Notes: a model not told the origin generated them from the letters alone. A stretch of 64,000 nucleotides of DNA from Paraeggerthella hongkongensis (GCF_003726035.1 NZ_QICD01000010.1:1-64000); one strand, 5' to 3'; shown: positions 43,544 through 52,983, numbered from the stretch's first letter. Made by a program: numbers and translations.

Positions 43544-45991
43544 ATGACCGTACACGAATCGACATTGTCGCGCCGCACGTTCGTCAAAGGGTCGCTCGCG
43601 GGCGTCGCGCTCGCAGGAGCCGCCGGGTCTGCGCTTTACGGCTGCGCACCTAAGGCCGAGGAAACCGCGAAAGACGGCGCCGCCGCGACAAGCGACCAGA
43701 TCGCTTGGAGCCAGTGCAACGTGAACTGCGGCGGCAACTGCGTCTTCCAGTGGCATTCCCGCGACGGCAAGATCGTCTACATGGAATCCGACAACACGGG
43801 CGACGCCGACCTGCAAGCGCGCGCTTGCCTGCGCGGCCGCTCCATGCGCCGCTGGATCAACAGCCCTGACCGCCTGCTGTATCCCATGAAGCGCGTTGGC
43901 AAGCGTGGGGAAGGCAAGTTCGAGCAGATTTCCTGGGACGAGGCCATCGACACCATTGCAAGCGAGCTCAAGCGCGTCATCGACACGTACGGCAACGAAG
44001 CCATCTACGTGAACTACGCCACCGGCATGTACTCGACCACCGGGCGCAACCCCAGCAAGCGCCTGCTCAGTCTGCTAGGCGGCTTCATCAACCAGGGCTA
44101 CGATTACTCCACGCACATGATGTCGGCCGTCATGCCGTACATGTTCGGCAGCGACAAGGAGAAGGGCAGCGTTTACAGCCCGTACGACAACGTGAACGCC
44201 TCCTCGTTCTCCGAGGCCGAGCGCGCATCCGACCTGGTGGTCATGTTCGGAAACAGCCCCGCCGAAACCCGCATGGGCGGCGCGAACGCCGTGTGGGACT
44301 TCGCCAAGGTGCGCGAAGCCGTCAACGGCCGCGGCGGCAAGATCATCAACATCGACTACCGCCTGAACGAGTCTGCATCGGGCCATCCGGACGAGTGGCT
44401 GCCCATCCGCCCCGGCACCGACGCTGCGCTGTGCTCCGCCATCGCGCACGAGTGGATTGCCAACGGCCAGGTGAACAAGGAGTTCCTGGACAAATACTGC
44501 GTCGGTTACGACGAGGACACCATGCCCGAGTCCGCCAAGGGCCAGAACAAGTCCTACAAGGACTACATCATGGGCACCGGCTACGACATGGTTGAGAAGA
44601 CCCCCGAGTGGGCCGCCCCCATCACGCAGATCTCGGCGGACAAGATCCGCGAGCTGGCCGCTGCCATCGCCGCCGCCAAGGCTCCGTTCATCTGCCAGGG
44701 CTGGGGATCGCAGCGCCACACCAACGGCGAGGACACGGCCCGCGCCATCAGCATGCTGCCTATCCTGATCGGCCAGCTGGGCCTACCGGGCACCAACACG
44801 GGCCAGCGCGAGGCCGAGCCGCCCACGTACTTGGTCGGCTCCCTGCCGTTCAAGAACCCCATCAAGACCGCCATCCCCGTGTACCAGTGGGTGAACGCCG
44901 TCGACCACGGCAAGGACATGACCGCCACCAATGCGGGAATCATCGGCGCCGACAAGCTGGGCAGCGACATCAAGTTCCTGTGGAACTACGCCGGCAACTG
45001 CATCACCAACCAGCACGGCGACATCAACTACACGCACGAAGTGCTGCAGGACGAAAGCAAGCTGGAATTCATCTTGGTATGGGACACGGTGATGACCGAC
45101 TCCGCCAAGTACGCAGACATCCTGCTGCCCGACGCCATGCGCTCCGAGCAGTTGAACATGCAGACGCAGGGCTATTCCGAGTACTACACAGCCGTCGTGG
45201 TGGGCGGACCGGCCCAGGAGGCCCCGGGCGAGTGCCGCACCAGCTACGACGTGTGCGCGGACATCGCCGACAAATTCGGCAAGAAGGACGAGTACACCGA
45301 AGGCCGCACGCAGGAGGAATGGATACAGCACCTGTACGAAGAGGGCGCCAAGGCCGACGGCAAGATGCCCACGTGGGACGAGATCAAGGCGCAGGGCATT
45401 TACAAGCGCGCGCTCGAGCCGTCCATCGGACTGAAGGACTTCCGCGACGATCCGGCGAAAAACCCGCTGGGCACGCCTTCCGGAAAGATCGAGATCTACT
45501 CCGAGCAGCTGGCGACCATCGCCGCTACGTGGGAGCTCAAAGAGGACGAGGTCATCAACCCCATCCCCGTATTCACGCCTGGCTTCCAGGGATACGGATC
45601 CGTCACCGACGAGTACCCGCTGTACTGCTCGGGATTCCATCACAAGAGCCGCACGCACTCCTCGTTCGGCTTCATCCCCGAGCTTGAGGCCGTAGCCCGT
45701 CAGCAGCTGTGGATCAACCCCATGGACGCCGATCCGCGCGGCATCAAAGATGGCGACAAGGTGGCCGTGAAGAGCCCGGCAGGCGAGATCCGCATCGAAG
45801 CCAAGGTGACGCCGCGTATCGTGCCCGGCACCATCGGCATTCCGCAGGGCGCTTGGCACAAGGCCGACATGGGCGGCGACCGCGTGGACGAAGGCGCATG
45901 CGTCAACACGCTGACCACGTACAAGCCCACGCCGCTGGCAAAGGGCAACGGTCCTGCGCATTCCATCATCGCTCAAGTCACCAAGGCATAA
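43544..45991 (+). CDS. dmsA: DMSO reductase-type molybdopterin catalytic subunit
   Basis: An 815-residue Tat-exported molybdoenzyme. The Tat motif is SRRTFVKGS (R10 R11), and a Cys at 34 (ALYGC) could be a lipobox. 4Fe-4S ligands are C58, C62, C66 and C95. QGYDYSTHMM contains Ser189, the expected molybdenum ligand of DmsA-type enzymes. An AGGGAGG ribosome-binding site precedes ATG 43544. Two ferredoxin-type genes and a DmsC-like anchor follow in order, so this is a full dms-type operon. It probably reduces DMSO, TMAO or another S- or N-oxide; specificity is not certain. Confidence 0.9.
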   Translation: MTVHESTLSRRTFVKGSLAGVALAGAAGSALYGCAPKAEETAKDGAAATSDQIAWSQCNVNCGGNCVFQWHSRDGKIVYMESDNTGDADLQARACLRGRSMRRWINSPDRLLYPMKRVGKRGEGKFEQISWDEAIDTIASELKRVIDTYGNEAIYVNYATGMYSTTGRNPSKRLLSLLGGFINQGYDYSTHMMSAVMPYMFGSDKEKGSVYSPYDNVNASSFSEAERASDLVVMFGNSPAETRMGGANAVWDFAKVREAVNGRGGKIINIDYRLNESASGHPDEWLPIRPGTDAALCSAIAHEWIANGQVNKEFLDKYCVGYDEDTMPESAKGQNKSYKDYIMGTGYDMVEKTPEWAAPITQISADKIRELAAAIAAAKAPFICQGWGSQRHTNGEDTARAISMLPILIGQLGLPGTNTGQREAEPPTYLVGSLPFKNPIKTAIPVYQWVNAVDHGKDMTATNAGIIGADKLGSDIKFLWNYAGNCITNQHGDINYTHEVLQDESKLEFILVWDTVMTDSAKYADILLPDAMRSEQLNMQTQGYSEYYTAVVVGGPAQEAPGECRTSYDVCADIADKFGKKDEYTEGRTQEEWIQHLYEEGAKADGKMPTWDEIKAQGIYKRALEPSIGLKDFRDDPAKNPLGTPSGKIEIYSEQLATIAATWELKEDEVINPIPVFTPGFQGYGSVTDEYPLYCSGFHHKSRTHSSFGFIPELEAVARQQLWINPMDADPRGIKDGDKVAVKSPAGEIRIEAKVTPRIVPGTIGIPQGAWHKADMGGDRVDEGACVNTLTTYKPTPLAKGNGPAHSIIAQVTKA

Positions 45992-46006
45992 AGGGGGGAA
46001 GACGAC

Positions 46007-46639
46007 ATGACTCAGTATGGATTTTACTTCGACAGCACGCGCTGCACGGGTTGCCGCACCTGCGAAATGGCGTGCAAGGACTACAAGGACCTGCCCGTCA
46101 ACATAGCCTACCGCCGCGTATACGATTACGAAGGCGGCAACTGGACCGACGCAGGCGACGGCACCTACACCTCCGACACGTTCGCCTACCATGTGTCCCT
46201 GGGCTGCCAGCATTGCGAAAAGCCCGCCTGCATGGCGAAGTGCCCGCAGGGCGCCATCGTGAAAGACCCGGAGAACGGCCTGGTGAACATCGACCAAGAA
46301 AAGTGCACCGGCGTGGGAGCCTGCGTGGAAACCTGCCCCTACAACGTGCCCATCGTCAACAAGGAAATCGGCCGCGGCGTGAAGTGCGACGGCTGCGCCG
46401 ACCGCGTGGCCGAGGGCAAGAGCCCCATCTGCGTGGAAGCATGCCCGCTGCGCGCGCTTGAATTCGGCGACATCGAGGAGCTGCGTGCGAAGCACCAGGG
46501 CACCGTAGCCGGCATTGCGCCCATGCCTTCGCCGGACACGACGAACCCCTCTATCGCCATCCTGCCTTGCCCGGCGGCGAAAGAGCCCGGCGACAAGACC
46601 GGCGCCATCGCCAACGAGAAAGAAGTGACGCTGGCGTAA
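46007..46639 (+). CDS. dmsB: DmsB-type 4Fe-4S electron-transfer subunit
   Basis: A 210-residue ferredoxin-type protein with four Cys clusters (CTGCRTCEMAC, CQHCEKPACMAKC, CTGVGACVETC, CDGCADRVAEG followed by CVEAC). The third cluster has an extra residue (CTGVGAC). It lies 15 bases after dmsA and passes electrons from DmsC to DmsA. The C-terminal 45 residues (PSIAILPCPAA) resemble DmsB proteins of this group. Confidence 0.93.
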   Translation: MTQYGFYFDSTRCTGCRTCEMACKDYKDLPVNIAYRRVYDYEGGNWTDAGDGTYTSDTFAYHVSLGCQHCEKPACMAKCPQGAIVKDPENGLVNIDQEKCTGVGACVETCPYNVPIVNKEIGRGVKCDGCADRVAEGKSPICVEACPLRALEFGDIEELRAKHQGTVAGIAPMPSPDTTNPSIAILPCPAAKEPGDKTGAIANEKEVTLA

Positions 46640-46763
46640 GGCCGATCGAACCGCATGCCCTCCCGAGCCGGCGCGCCGCTTGAATGCAGCGCGCCGGCTT
46701 ACCGCTATAATGGACCCAGACGAGAAAGCGCCGACAGCCGCCGGCCACGCAGGAAGCGAAACC

Positions 46764-47390
46764 ATGCCACGGGGATTTTTCTTCGACAACACGCGATGCA
46801 CAGGATGCCGAACGTGCGCCCTTGCGTGCAAGGACTATCATGACCACGGGCCCGACCTGGCGTTTCGCATGGTGCTCGACTACGAAGGCGGCAGCTGGAC
46901 GCGAAGCGCAGACGCAACGCTTTCCCAAGACGCCTACGCCTACCACATCTCGATCGCGTGTAACCACTGCAACAGCCCGGTTTGCACGCAGGTATGCCCC
47001 ACCGGCGCCATGCACAAAGACGACCTGGACCTGGTATGGCCGGATGCGCGCAAGTGCATCGGCTGCGGCTACTGCACCATGGCCTGTCCCTATCACGCTC
47101 CCCACATCGACCAGAAGCTGAAACGATCGAGCAAATGCGACGGGTGCCGCACACGCGTCGCGAACGATCAGGCCCCCATCTGCGTGGAGGCGTGCCCTGT
47201 GCGGGCGCTCGACTTCGCAGCGGCGGGCGCATTGGCCGAGCGGCATCCCGACGCCGTGCGCTCCATCATGCCGCTTCCTCCCGAAGGCGCGACCGACCCC
47301 AACCTGTTCATACTCCCCTCGCCCGCTGCCGAACGCGCGGCGGACGGCAACGGGCGCATCGCCAACCGACCGGAAGCAGGGCTCGCATGA
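46764..47390 (+). CDS. Second DmsB-type 4Fe-4S subunit
   Basis: A 208-residue homologue of the preceding protein, with four clusters (CTGCRTCALAC, CNHCNSPVCTQVC, CIGCGYCTMAC, CDGCRTRVAND then CVEAC) and a similar C-terminus (NLFILPSPAAE). ATG 46764 is used; its ribosome-binding site (AGGAAG) is moderate. Tandem dmsB copies in one operon are unusual. It may replace the first copy under some conditions, form a longer electron chain, or serve another DmsA. It overlaps dmsC by four bases. Confidence 0.9.
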   Translation: MPRGFFFDNTRCTGCRTCALACKDYHDHGPDLAFRMVLDYEGGSWTRSADATLSQDAYAYHISIACNHCNSPVCTQVCPTGAMHKDDLDLVWPDARKCIGCGYCTMACPYHAPHIDQKLKRSSKCDGCRTRVANDQAPICVEACPVRALDFAAAGALAERHPDAVRSIMPLPPEGATDPNLFILPSPAAERAADGNGRIANRPEAGLA

Positions 47391-48241
47391 GCAGCGGTTT
47401 CGACTCGTTCTCGCTCGCGTTGTTCACGTCGCTCGCCCCTGCGGGCGTTGTTGCGTTCATCGTGCTGGCATGCGCAAGGCTGGGCACACGAAACCACGAC
47501 GCCGCCGTGCGCATCGATCGCATGATCGCGCTCCCCTTCTCCGTGGCGCTTGTTGGGTTCATCGCCTCGGCAACGCACCTGGGAACGCCGGCGAACGCGC
47601 TGCACGTGTTTTCCGGCATCGGACGGTCGCCGCTGTCGAACGAAGTGCTCTCGGCTGTGGCATTCTTGTTTCTTGTGGGATCCTACTGGATGACGGCGTT
47701 CAAGCAGCGCTTCCCCGACGCCGTGGCAAAGCCATGGCTTGCGCTTTCGTGCGTTGCCGGCGTCGTGTTGATAACGGCCACGTCCACCGCGTACTCCGTG
47801 CACACGGTTCCCACCTGGGACACGCCGTACTCGCCGGCGAACCTGGTGCTTTCCGCCCTGTTGGCCGGGCCCATTCTGGGAATGCTGTTCCTGGAGATTG
47901 CGCGCGCCAGGATCTTCCGCCTGGAAATCGGCTTGCTGGCTGCGGCCTGCCTGGCCTTGATCGTTGGCACCGTGGTGCTGGCCATGCATGACGCCAGCCT
48001 ATCGCTTGTAGCCAACAACGAGATTGCCGCCACTTCCCTGGCGCCGCGATATCCAGCGGCCATAGCGGCGCATCTGGTCCTTGGCATTGCAGGCGTGGCG
48101 GCTGCCGGCCTCTCGCTGCGCCGAGGCCAAGCTGCGCGGCTCACCCTCATCCTGCGCACGGCGGCGAGCGTCCTGGCGCTGGCCGCCGTGCTGGTGACGC
48201 GCATCGTGTTCTACAATCTGCACATGACCGTCGGGTTTTAA
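47387..48241 (+). CDS. dmsC: DmsC-like membrane anchor subunit
   Basis: A 284-residue integral membrane protein with eight predicted helices, the DmsC topology. GTPANALHVFSGIGRSPLSNEVL carries the pattern of quinol-oxidising DmsC proteins. It starts within the last codons of the second dmsB (ATGA overlap), so it is translationally coupled. It should take electrons from menaquinol and deliver them to DmsB. This is the last gene of the operon; a hairpin follows at 48349-48368. Confidence 0.9.
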   Translation: MSSGFDSFSLALFTSLAPAGVVAFIVLACARLGTRNHDAAVRIDRMIALPFSVALVGFIASATHLGTPANALHVFSGIGRSPLSNEVLSAVAFLFLVGSYWMTAFKQRFPDAVAKPWLALSCVAGVVLITATSTAYSVHTVPTWDTPYSPANLVLSALLAGPILGMLFLEIARARIFRLEIGLLAAACLALIVGTVVLAMHDASLSLVANNEIAATSLAPRYPAAIAAHLVLGIAGVAAAGLSLRRGQAARLTLILRTAASVLALAAVLVTRIVFYNLHMTVGF

Positions 48242-48348
48242 GACGCCCGAGCCTAAACGAAGGCGCGTTGTGAGCGTGGCGGAGATCCAGCCCGCACACA
48301 GGCCCGCTTGCGAAAGAGACGCGTCGGCGCAAGGCCACGCTGACGCGT

Positions 48349-48368
48349 GGACCGCCCTCAGGCGGTCC
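48349..48368 (+). terminator. Hairpin after the dms operon
   Basis: GGACCGCC-CTCA-GGCGGTCC is a perfect 8-bp stem with a 4-base loop, followed by AACTTCTT. It lies 107 bases after the dmsC stop codon; the T-tract is weak. Confidence 0.5.
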
Positions 48369-48462
48369 AACTTCTTGCCGCATCCCCTAACTCCGAAGAA
48401 CCCCAAAACCCGCACCGCCTTCACGCCGAATCAGGCCGAGCGCACGCAAAAGCGCCGACCAC

Positions 48463-48498
48463 GAGCAAGGCCCCCGGTCGTGACCGGGGGCCTTGCTC
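48463..48498. terminator. Strong bidirectional hairpin between convergent respiratory operons
   Basis: A perfect 17-bp stem (left arm GAGCAAGGCCCCCGGTC, 48463-48479; right arm 48482-48498) separates the dms operon from the oppositely read 4Fe-4S/molybdoenzyme unit. It marks the point where local GC content jumps to about 73%. Confidence 0.7.
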
Positions 48499-48572
48499 GA
48501 GCGCGCGGGAGGGAGGCGGCTCGGGGGTCGTTCGATCGGGGAGCGGGGGCCGCGGCCGGCCCCCGCCCGGGG

Positions 48573-49190
48573 CTACGCCAGGTAGTAGACCGAGGGCTTC
48601 GTGCCCTCCTCTTCCAGCAAGCGCACCGTCTTGCGCCCCGCGATGGCGCGGGAGACGTCGCTCTCGGGGTCGTCGAGGTCGCCCCAATGGCGGGCGCGGC
48701 CGGGGCACAGCTCCATGCAGGCGGGCACTTCGCCGCGGGCGACGCGGTTGCCGCAGAAGGTGCACTTCTCCACGGTGCCCGCCTGGTGCCGGGGGGCGTC
48801 GGCGTCGCCCAGGGGGAAGTCGACCGCGTAGGCCGGCTCATCCTCGTTCAGGGTGCGCACCTCGTACGGGCACGCCTTCACGCAGGAGCCGCACCCGATG
48901 CACTCGTCGGTGTTCTGCACCACGATCCCCGTCTCCTCGTCGCGGTACGTCGCGCCCGTGGGGCAAGCCGCCGCGCACGAGGGATTCTCGCAATGCTGGC
49001 AGCTCACGGGATAGTGGGCCATCGTCACGTCGGGGTAGGTGCCGCGCGCGGTGTCCGCGTGCTTGCCGCCGTCGGTGACCACGCGGTTCCACCACATGCC
49101 GTTGGGCAGGTTGTTGTTCGACTTGCAGGCCACCGCGCATGCGGTGCACCCGAAGCAGAGCTTGAGGTCGATAGCCATTCCGTAATGCAT
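48573..49190 (-). CDS. 4Fe-4S ferredoxin-type subunit of an orphan molybdoenzyme
   Basis: A 205-residue DmsB-like protein with four Cys clusters (CFGCTACAVAC, CQHCENPSCAAAC, CIGCGSCVKAC, CTFCGNRVARG then CMELC). Unlike the protein encoded at 23386-24153, it has no C-terminal membrane helix. It begins 18 bases after the molybdoenzyme gene and has AAAGGAGG upstream. Its GC content, about 73% in the first lines checked, is far above the window average, suggesting recent acquisition or recombination with a high-GC relative. No membrane anchor gene accompanies the pair. Confidence 0.9.
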   Translation of the reverse strand: MHYGMAIDLKLCFGCTACAVACKSNNNLPNGMWWNRVVTDGGKHADTARGTYPDVTMAHYPVSCQHCENPSCAAACPTGATYRDEETGIVVQNTDECIGCGSCVKACPYEVRTLNEDEPAYAVDFPLGDADAPRHQAGTVEKCTFCGNRVARGEVPACMELCPGRARHWGDLDDPESDVSRAIAGRKTVRLLEEEGTKPSVYYLA

Positions 49191-49208
49191 GGTTCACGCG
49201 CCTCCTTT

Positions 49209-51653
49209 CTAGACGTTCGCCTTCTCCATGTCGATGAGGGCGTCGAAGTAGTAGCTGTTGGCGACCACGGGCGTGACGTTGTAGCCGATCAGGTCGCAGT
49301 AGAACCCGTCGACGAACTGGTCCTGGTCCCAGCCGTGGTCGATCACGATCATGCCGGGGCGGACGCCGTCGTTGAACATGGCGCGCAGCGTGCACGTGCC
49401 GCGGTCGTTGAACAGGCGGATGTAGTCGCCGTCGGCTATGCCGCGCGCCTCGCAGTCGGCCGGGTTGACCATGACGTAGGGCTCGGCCTCGAAGTCGAAG
49501 AACCACGGGATCTTGGTGTACTGCGTGTGCACCTTGAACTTGCTGCGCTCGGACGTGAACACGAAGGGGTACTTCTTCGCGAGCTCGTTGTCGCGCCAGC
49601 CCTCGATGGGCTGCTCCCAGTACGGCAGGCGCTCCTTCATGAAGTCGAGCTTCTGGCCGTAGTCGGTGTCGAGCGGGATGGACTCCTGGTAGAACTGCAA
49701 GCGGCCGGTGGGCGTAACCCAAACGCCGTCTTCGCCGTATACGTAGTTCTCCTGCGGCCAAGTAAGAACCGCGCCTTCCTTCTTCACGCGATCCCAGGTG
49801 AGGTCGATCGAACGGGCTACGTCATTGTCAAACACCGCGTTGTACAACTCATCAAGCGTCTTATAGTTCTTGTCCTGAAGACCCATCTTCTCGAAGAGCA
49901 TTTTGAAGATCTCATAGTCGCTCTTGGATTCATACAAAGGCTCTGCCGCTTTTTGATTGTAGAACACGTATTTCGTAGCTTCGCCCGAAGCGCTTTCGCA
50001 CTCGAAGTAATGGCAGGCGGGCAGCACGATATCGGCATAGTTGACGGTCGAGTTCATCACCACATCGGCAACCACCAGAAGCTCGACGTCCTTGAGGAAC
50101 TCGCGCCACTTCACGCCGCCCACCTGCGTGCCGAACAGGTTGTGGTTCCAGATGTAGAGCGTCTTGATATTGATGTCGACGTCCCCGTACTTTCCCGACT
50201 CCATGCAATTGAGCAGCGCCGGGGAGTAGAACGTGTTGCTCTTCGGAGCGTCGGGAGGATTGGTGAGACCGTACGGCATCCACCCTCGTGCACTCTCGGC
50301 GGCGAAGGCGCCTTTGAAGCCCGTGCCGGGCTTGCCCAGCTGGCCGGCCATCATGGTCATAGTGAAAATGGCAGCGTACGTCGCAACGCCGTTCGTGTAA
50401 TGGTCGAGCCCCAGGCCGGGCGCAACGGCAGAGGGGCCGTCCACCATCATATGGGCGAGCTCCCTGATCGTCTCGACCGGAACGTCGCAAATCTCCGAAG
50501 CCGATTCGGGCGTCCATTCGGCCACGCGCCCCAGCAGAAGATCGTAGGACGTGGTCACCGCGATGCCCTCGACGTCGAACGACCCGCGAATGAGGGGCGC
50601 TGCGATTTCGGCGACGGATCCGAACGAGCCGTCGGCAGCGGCCACCACGAACAGGTCCTCCTTGGTGCCGGCCTCCGCCTTCCCCAGATCGCTCAGGCGC
50701 AGATACGTGCCGTCCTCGTCCTTCACCAGCAGAGGCGCCACCGTGTCGGACGCCAGGAACGCCTCGTCCACGAGGTTCTCGTTCACCAGCACGCTCATCA
50801 TGCCGAACGCCAGAGCGCCGTCGGTGCCGGGATGCACCGGCACGAACAAGTCGGCCTTCGATGCGATGACATTGAACGTGGTGTCGATTACGACGAGTTT
50901 TGTACCGTGCTCCTGCTGAGCTCGCAAAATGTAATGCGTCATATGAGACGTGGACTCAGTTGGATTGTATCCCCAGATCAAGAGATTTTTCGTGTTGAAC
51001 ACGTCCTCCAACGCGCTCCCGCAGAAACGATTGCTGTAGCCTGCGGCTGCAGGTCCCGCGACGTACAGCGCCCGGTCCTGAGCGGGGTCGAGCAGCGTAG
51101 CGCCCATTAAGGAACGCAACAGCAAGCCATTGTGCGCATCGGGAGTGATGTTGCCCGAACCCTTCAGGAAGGCGTTCGCGCCGGGGCCGTGCTTTTCAGC
51201 GACCTCTTTCCACTTGTCGGTGATGGTCGTAATGGCCTCGTCCCAGCTGATCTGCTCCCACTTGCCCTCACCACGTTCTCCGACGCGCTTCATGGGGTGC
51301 TTGAGGCGGTTCTCGTCGTACACGCGCAAAACATGCGTGAGCCCGCGATTGCACAACCTCGTCGTGTCGGGGTTCGATTGCTCGCGACGGGACGTCTTCA
51401 CGATCTTGCCGTCGCGCACGTGAACGTTCATCTGGCAACCGGCACCGCAACCGCCTCGGCAAACGCCCGGATAAACAACTTCCTCAATGGGATTGCTCCC
51501 TTGACCGGAACCGTCGGTTCCTTGCTCCTTCGATGGGGAGCAACCGGCCACGAGCGCGCCCGAACCAGCGGCCACGGCAACCGCCGCCGATCCCTTGAGA
51601 AAGCTCCGCCTTCCAAAAGGCCTGTTGAAGCCAGGGGCTTTGTCTTCTCGCAT
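49209..51653 (-). CDS. Tat-exported molybdopterin oxidoreductase, substrate unknown, mosaic gene
   Basis: An 814-residue catalytic subunit. The Tat motif GRRSFLKGS (R15 R16) is followed by LVAGC (C38), so it may be a Tat lipoprotein. 4Fe-4S ligands are C65, C69, C73 and C101. The molybdenum ligand is uncertain; the candidate region reads AAAGYSNRFCGS. ATG 51653 has AAGGAGG eight bases upstream. It pairs with a ferredoxin-type gene and is divergent from a LysR gene, without membrane anchor or cytochrome. That layout recalls catechol dehydroxylases of Eggerthella and Gordonibacter, but homology within this large superfamily does not fix the substrate. GC content swings from about 70% to 42% within the gene. 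Confidence 0.88.
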   Translation of the reverse strand: MREDKAPGFNRPFGRRSFLKGSAAVAVAAGSGALVAGCSPSKEQGTDGSGQGSNPIEEVVYPGVCRGGCGAGCQMNVHVRDGKIVKTSRREQSNPDTTRLCNRGLTHVLRVYDENRLKHPMKRVGERGEGKWEQISWDEAITTITDKWKEVAEKHGPGANAFLKGSGNITPDAHNGLLLRSLMGATLLDPAQDRALYVAGPAAAGYSNRFCGSALEDVFNTKNLLIWGYNPTESTSHMTHYILRAQQEHGTKLVVIDTTFNVIASKADLFVPVHPGTDGALAFGMMSVLVNENLVDEAFLASDTVAPLLVKDEDGTYLRLSDLGKAEAGTKEDLFVVAAADGSFGSVAEIAAPLIRGSFDVEGIAVTTSYDLLLGRVAEWTPESASEICDVPVETIRELAHMMVDGPSAVAPGLGLDHYTNGVATYAAIFTMTMMAGQLGKPGTGFKGAFAAESARGWMPYGLTNPPDAPKSNTFYSPALLNCMESGKYGDVDINIKTLYIWNHNLFGTQVGGVKWREFLKDVELLVVADVVMNSTVNYADIVLPACHYFECESASGEATKYVFYNQKAAEPLYESKSDYEIFKMLFEKMGLQDKNYKTLDELYNAVFDNDVARSIDLTWDRVKKEGAVLTWPQENYVYGEDGVWVTPTGRLQFYQESIPLDTDYGQKLDFMKERLPYWEQPIEGWRDNELAKKYPFVFTSERSKFKVHTQYTKIPWFFDFEAEPYVMVNPADCEARGIADGDYIRLFNDRGTCTLRAMFNDGVRPGMIVIDHGWDQDQFVDGFYCDLIGYNVTPVVANSYYFDALIDMEKANV

Positions 51654-52033
51654 GTACACACCCTCCTTCTTCCTCGCTCAACCATGAAACAGAGATGCAA
51701 GCATCTGGCACGCCCACGGCGCGCAGCAACGGCAAGTACCGAAACGTATTCCACGTGCCGCATATTCTCTTTTCATCCCTGGTTCCCCCGTACACGCCAG
51801 CGATTCACTGACGTCGTCGTTATGATAGCTTGCTCGAGATGGGGTTTTGGATTCATCATTTTGCAAGGTGATTTGCGCTTTTGAAGCGCGGGAAAGAAGT
51901 TTGATCGTCCGATGAGAAAACGTAATCAGACCATCCATTGGAATACCTTGCCCGCCTTTTACGATACAGCGAGAGCTATTGGGGTTTGCGTTTATAATTA
52001 CGAGAAAAGCTAACAAAGGGGAGGTAGCTTTTC
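51654..52033. promoter_or_regulatory. Divergent intergenic region between the molybdoenzyme and LysR genes
   Basis: This 380-bp stretch is clearly A/T-richer than its neighbours. A consensus -10 TATAAT at 51993-51998 probably serves the LysR gene (35 bases before its ATG, no clear -35). A short dyad ATCA-N10-TGAT at 51855-51872 could be a LysR-type site. No gene was found. Confidence 0.5.
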
Positions 52034-52945
52034 ATGAGAACCGAATTCCTCAGGGAATTCGCCACTTTGGCGAACTATGGCAATTTCCATGCAGCGGCTG
52101 AGAAGCTCTTCATCTCTCAACCCACGCTCAGCAACCACATCAAAACGCTCGAGAACGAATTGGGTTTCGAACTGTTCGACCGCTCGCGCAACAACGAGTT
52201 GACTGCTGCAGGCTCACTCTTGCTCGACGGAACGCAGGCAGCGCTCGCGAACATCGATGCAGCCGTCGAGGCTTGCCATCGATTGCTCGAAGAAGAGGGG
52301 AATGCCTATCCGCCCGTACGCCTCTCTGTCTTCGTTTCGCGAGACGAAATATACTCCGCTCTGGAAACACGCTGCCCCTATCCGTATCGCTACACGAAAT
52401 ACGAAATGGGAAAACCCCACCTTTACGACTTCGTGCAAAATGCCACCGACATCATGTGCACCTATCTGCTGGATCGTTTCCCAAGCTTAAAAAAAGAGGT
52501 GGAAGTCATGGGGCTTCACCATGCTCGGCTTGGTAAAGAACCCTGCTCGATTGCCATGAAAAGCACCAACCCTCTTGCAGGGGAGGCGTTGACGAGGCAG
52601 CGTTTGCGCGGAGCGAAGATCGCCATCCTGAGCAGCGTTGAATTCGGATATTGGAAGTCGTTTCTGCTCGATGCGCTTGGATCCGACCTTGAGCTGGAAT
52701 TTTTCCCTTTTCCCGTAGAAACGCCCGACAATCTGAGAGCCTTCGATCTCAAAGACATGCTCCTCGTCTCCCCAACCTGCATGATCAACGAGTTTTTCGC
52801 AAGTAGAAGCGACTGCGCCGTGCATGAAACCATCGACGGGGAAACCCTGTACATGCCCGAAAGCATCGTCTGGCGGCCGCGCGAGGACAACCCCAACATC
52901 GAGCACGTTGTCGAGCTTCTGCGCGACTGCATGAAAGACCAGTGA
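52034..52945 (+). CDS. LysR-family transcriptional regulator
   Basis: A 303-residue protein with an N-terminal winged helix-turn-helix (residues 1-60; LREFATLANYGNFHAAAEKL, then FISQPTLSNHIKTLE). The rest fits a LysR substrate-binding domain poorly at sequence level but has the right length. GGGGAGG lies upstream of ATG 52034. It is divergent from the molybdoenzyme pair, the classical LysR arrangement, and so probably activates it in response to a substrate. The terminator follows directly after its stop codon. Confidence 0.92.
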   Translation: MRTEFLREFATLANYGNFHAAAEKLFISQPTLSNHIKTLENELGFELFDRSRNNELTAAGSLLLDGTQAALANIDAAVEACHRLLEEEGNAYPPVRLSVFVSRDEIYSALETRCPYPYRYTKYEMGKPHLYDFVQNATDIMCTYLLDRFPSLKKEVEVMGLHHARLGKEPCSIAMKSTNPLAGEALTRQRLRGAKIAILSSVEFGYWKSFLLDALGSDLELEFFPFPVETPDNLRAFDLKDMLLVSPTCMINEFFASRSDCAVHETIDGETLYMPESIVWRPREDNPNIEHVVELLRDCMKDQ

Positions 52946-52983
52946 AAACGCGAAGAGGGGCGCTGATGCCCCTCTTCGCGTTT
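52946..52983. terminator. Bidirectional terminator between lysR and mogA
   Basis: A perfect 16-bp stem AAACGCGAAGAGGGGC with GCCCCTCTTCGCGTTT and a 6-base loop lies between the convergent genes, starting at the lysR stop. Confidence 0.88.

Noticed and set aside
44783-46831. Open frame of about 680 codons opposite dmsA and dmsB
   Set aside because: Antisense to well-supported genes, without any recognisable domain.
48270-51110. Open frame of about 946 codons opposite the orphan molybdoenzyme pair
   Set aside because: Antisense to two proteins with complete Fe-S and Tat motifs; composition typical of a shadow frame.
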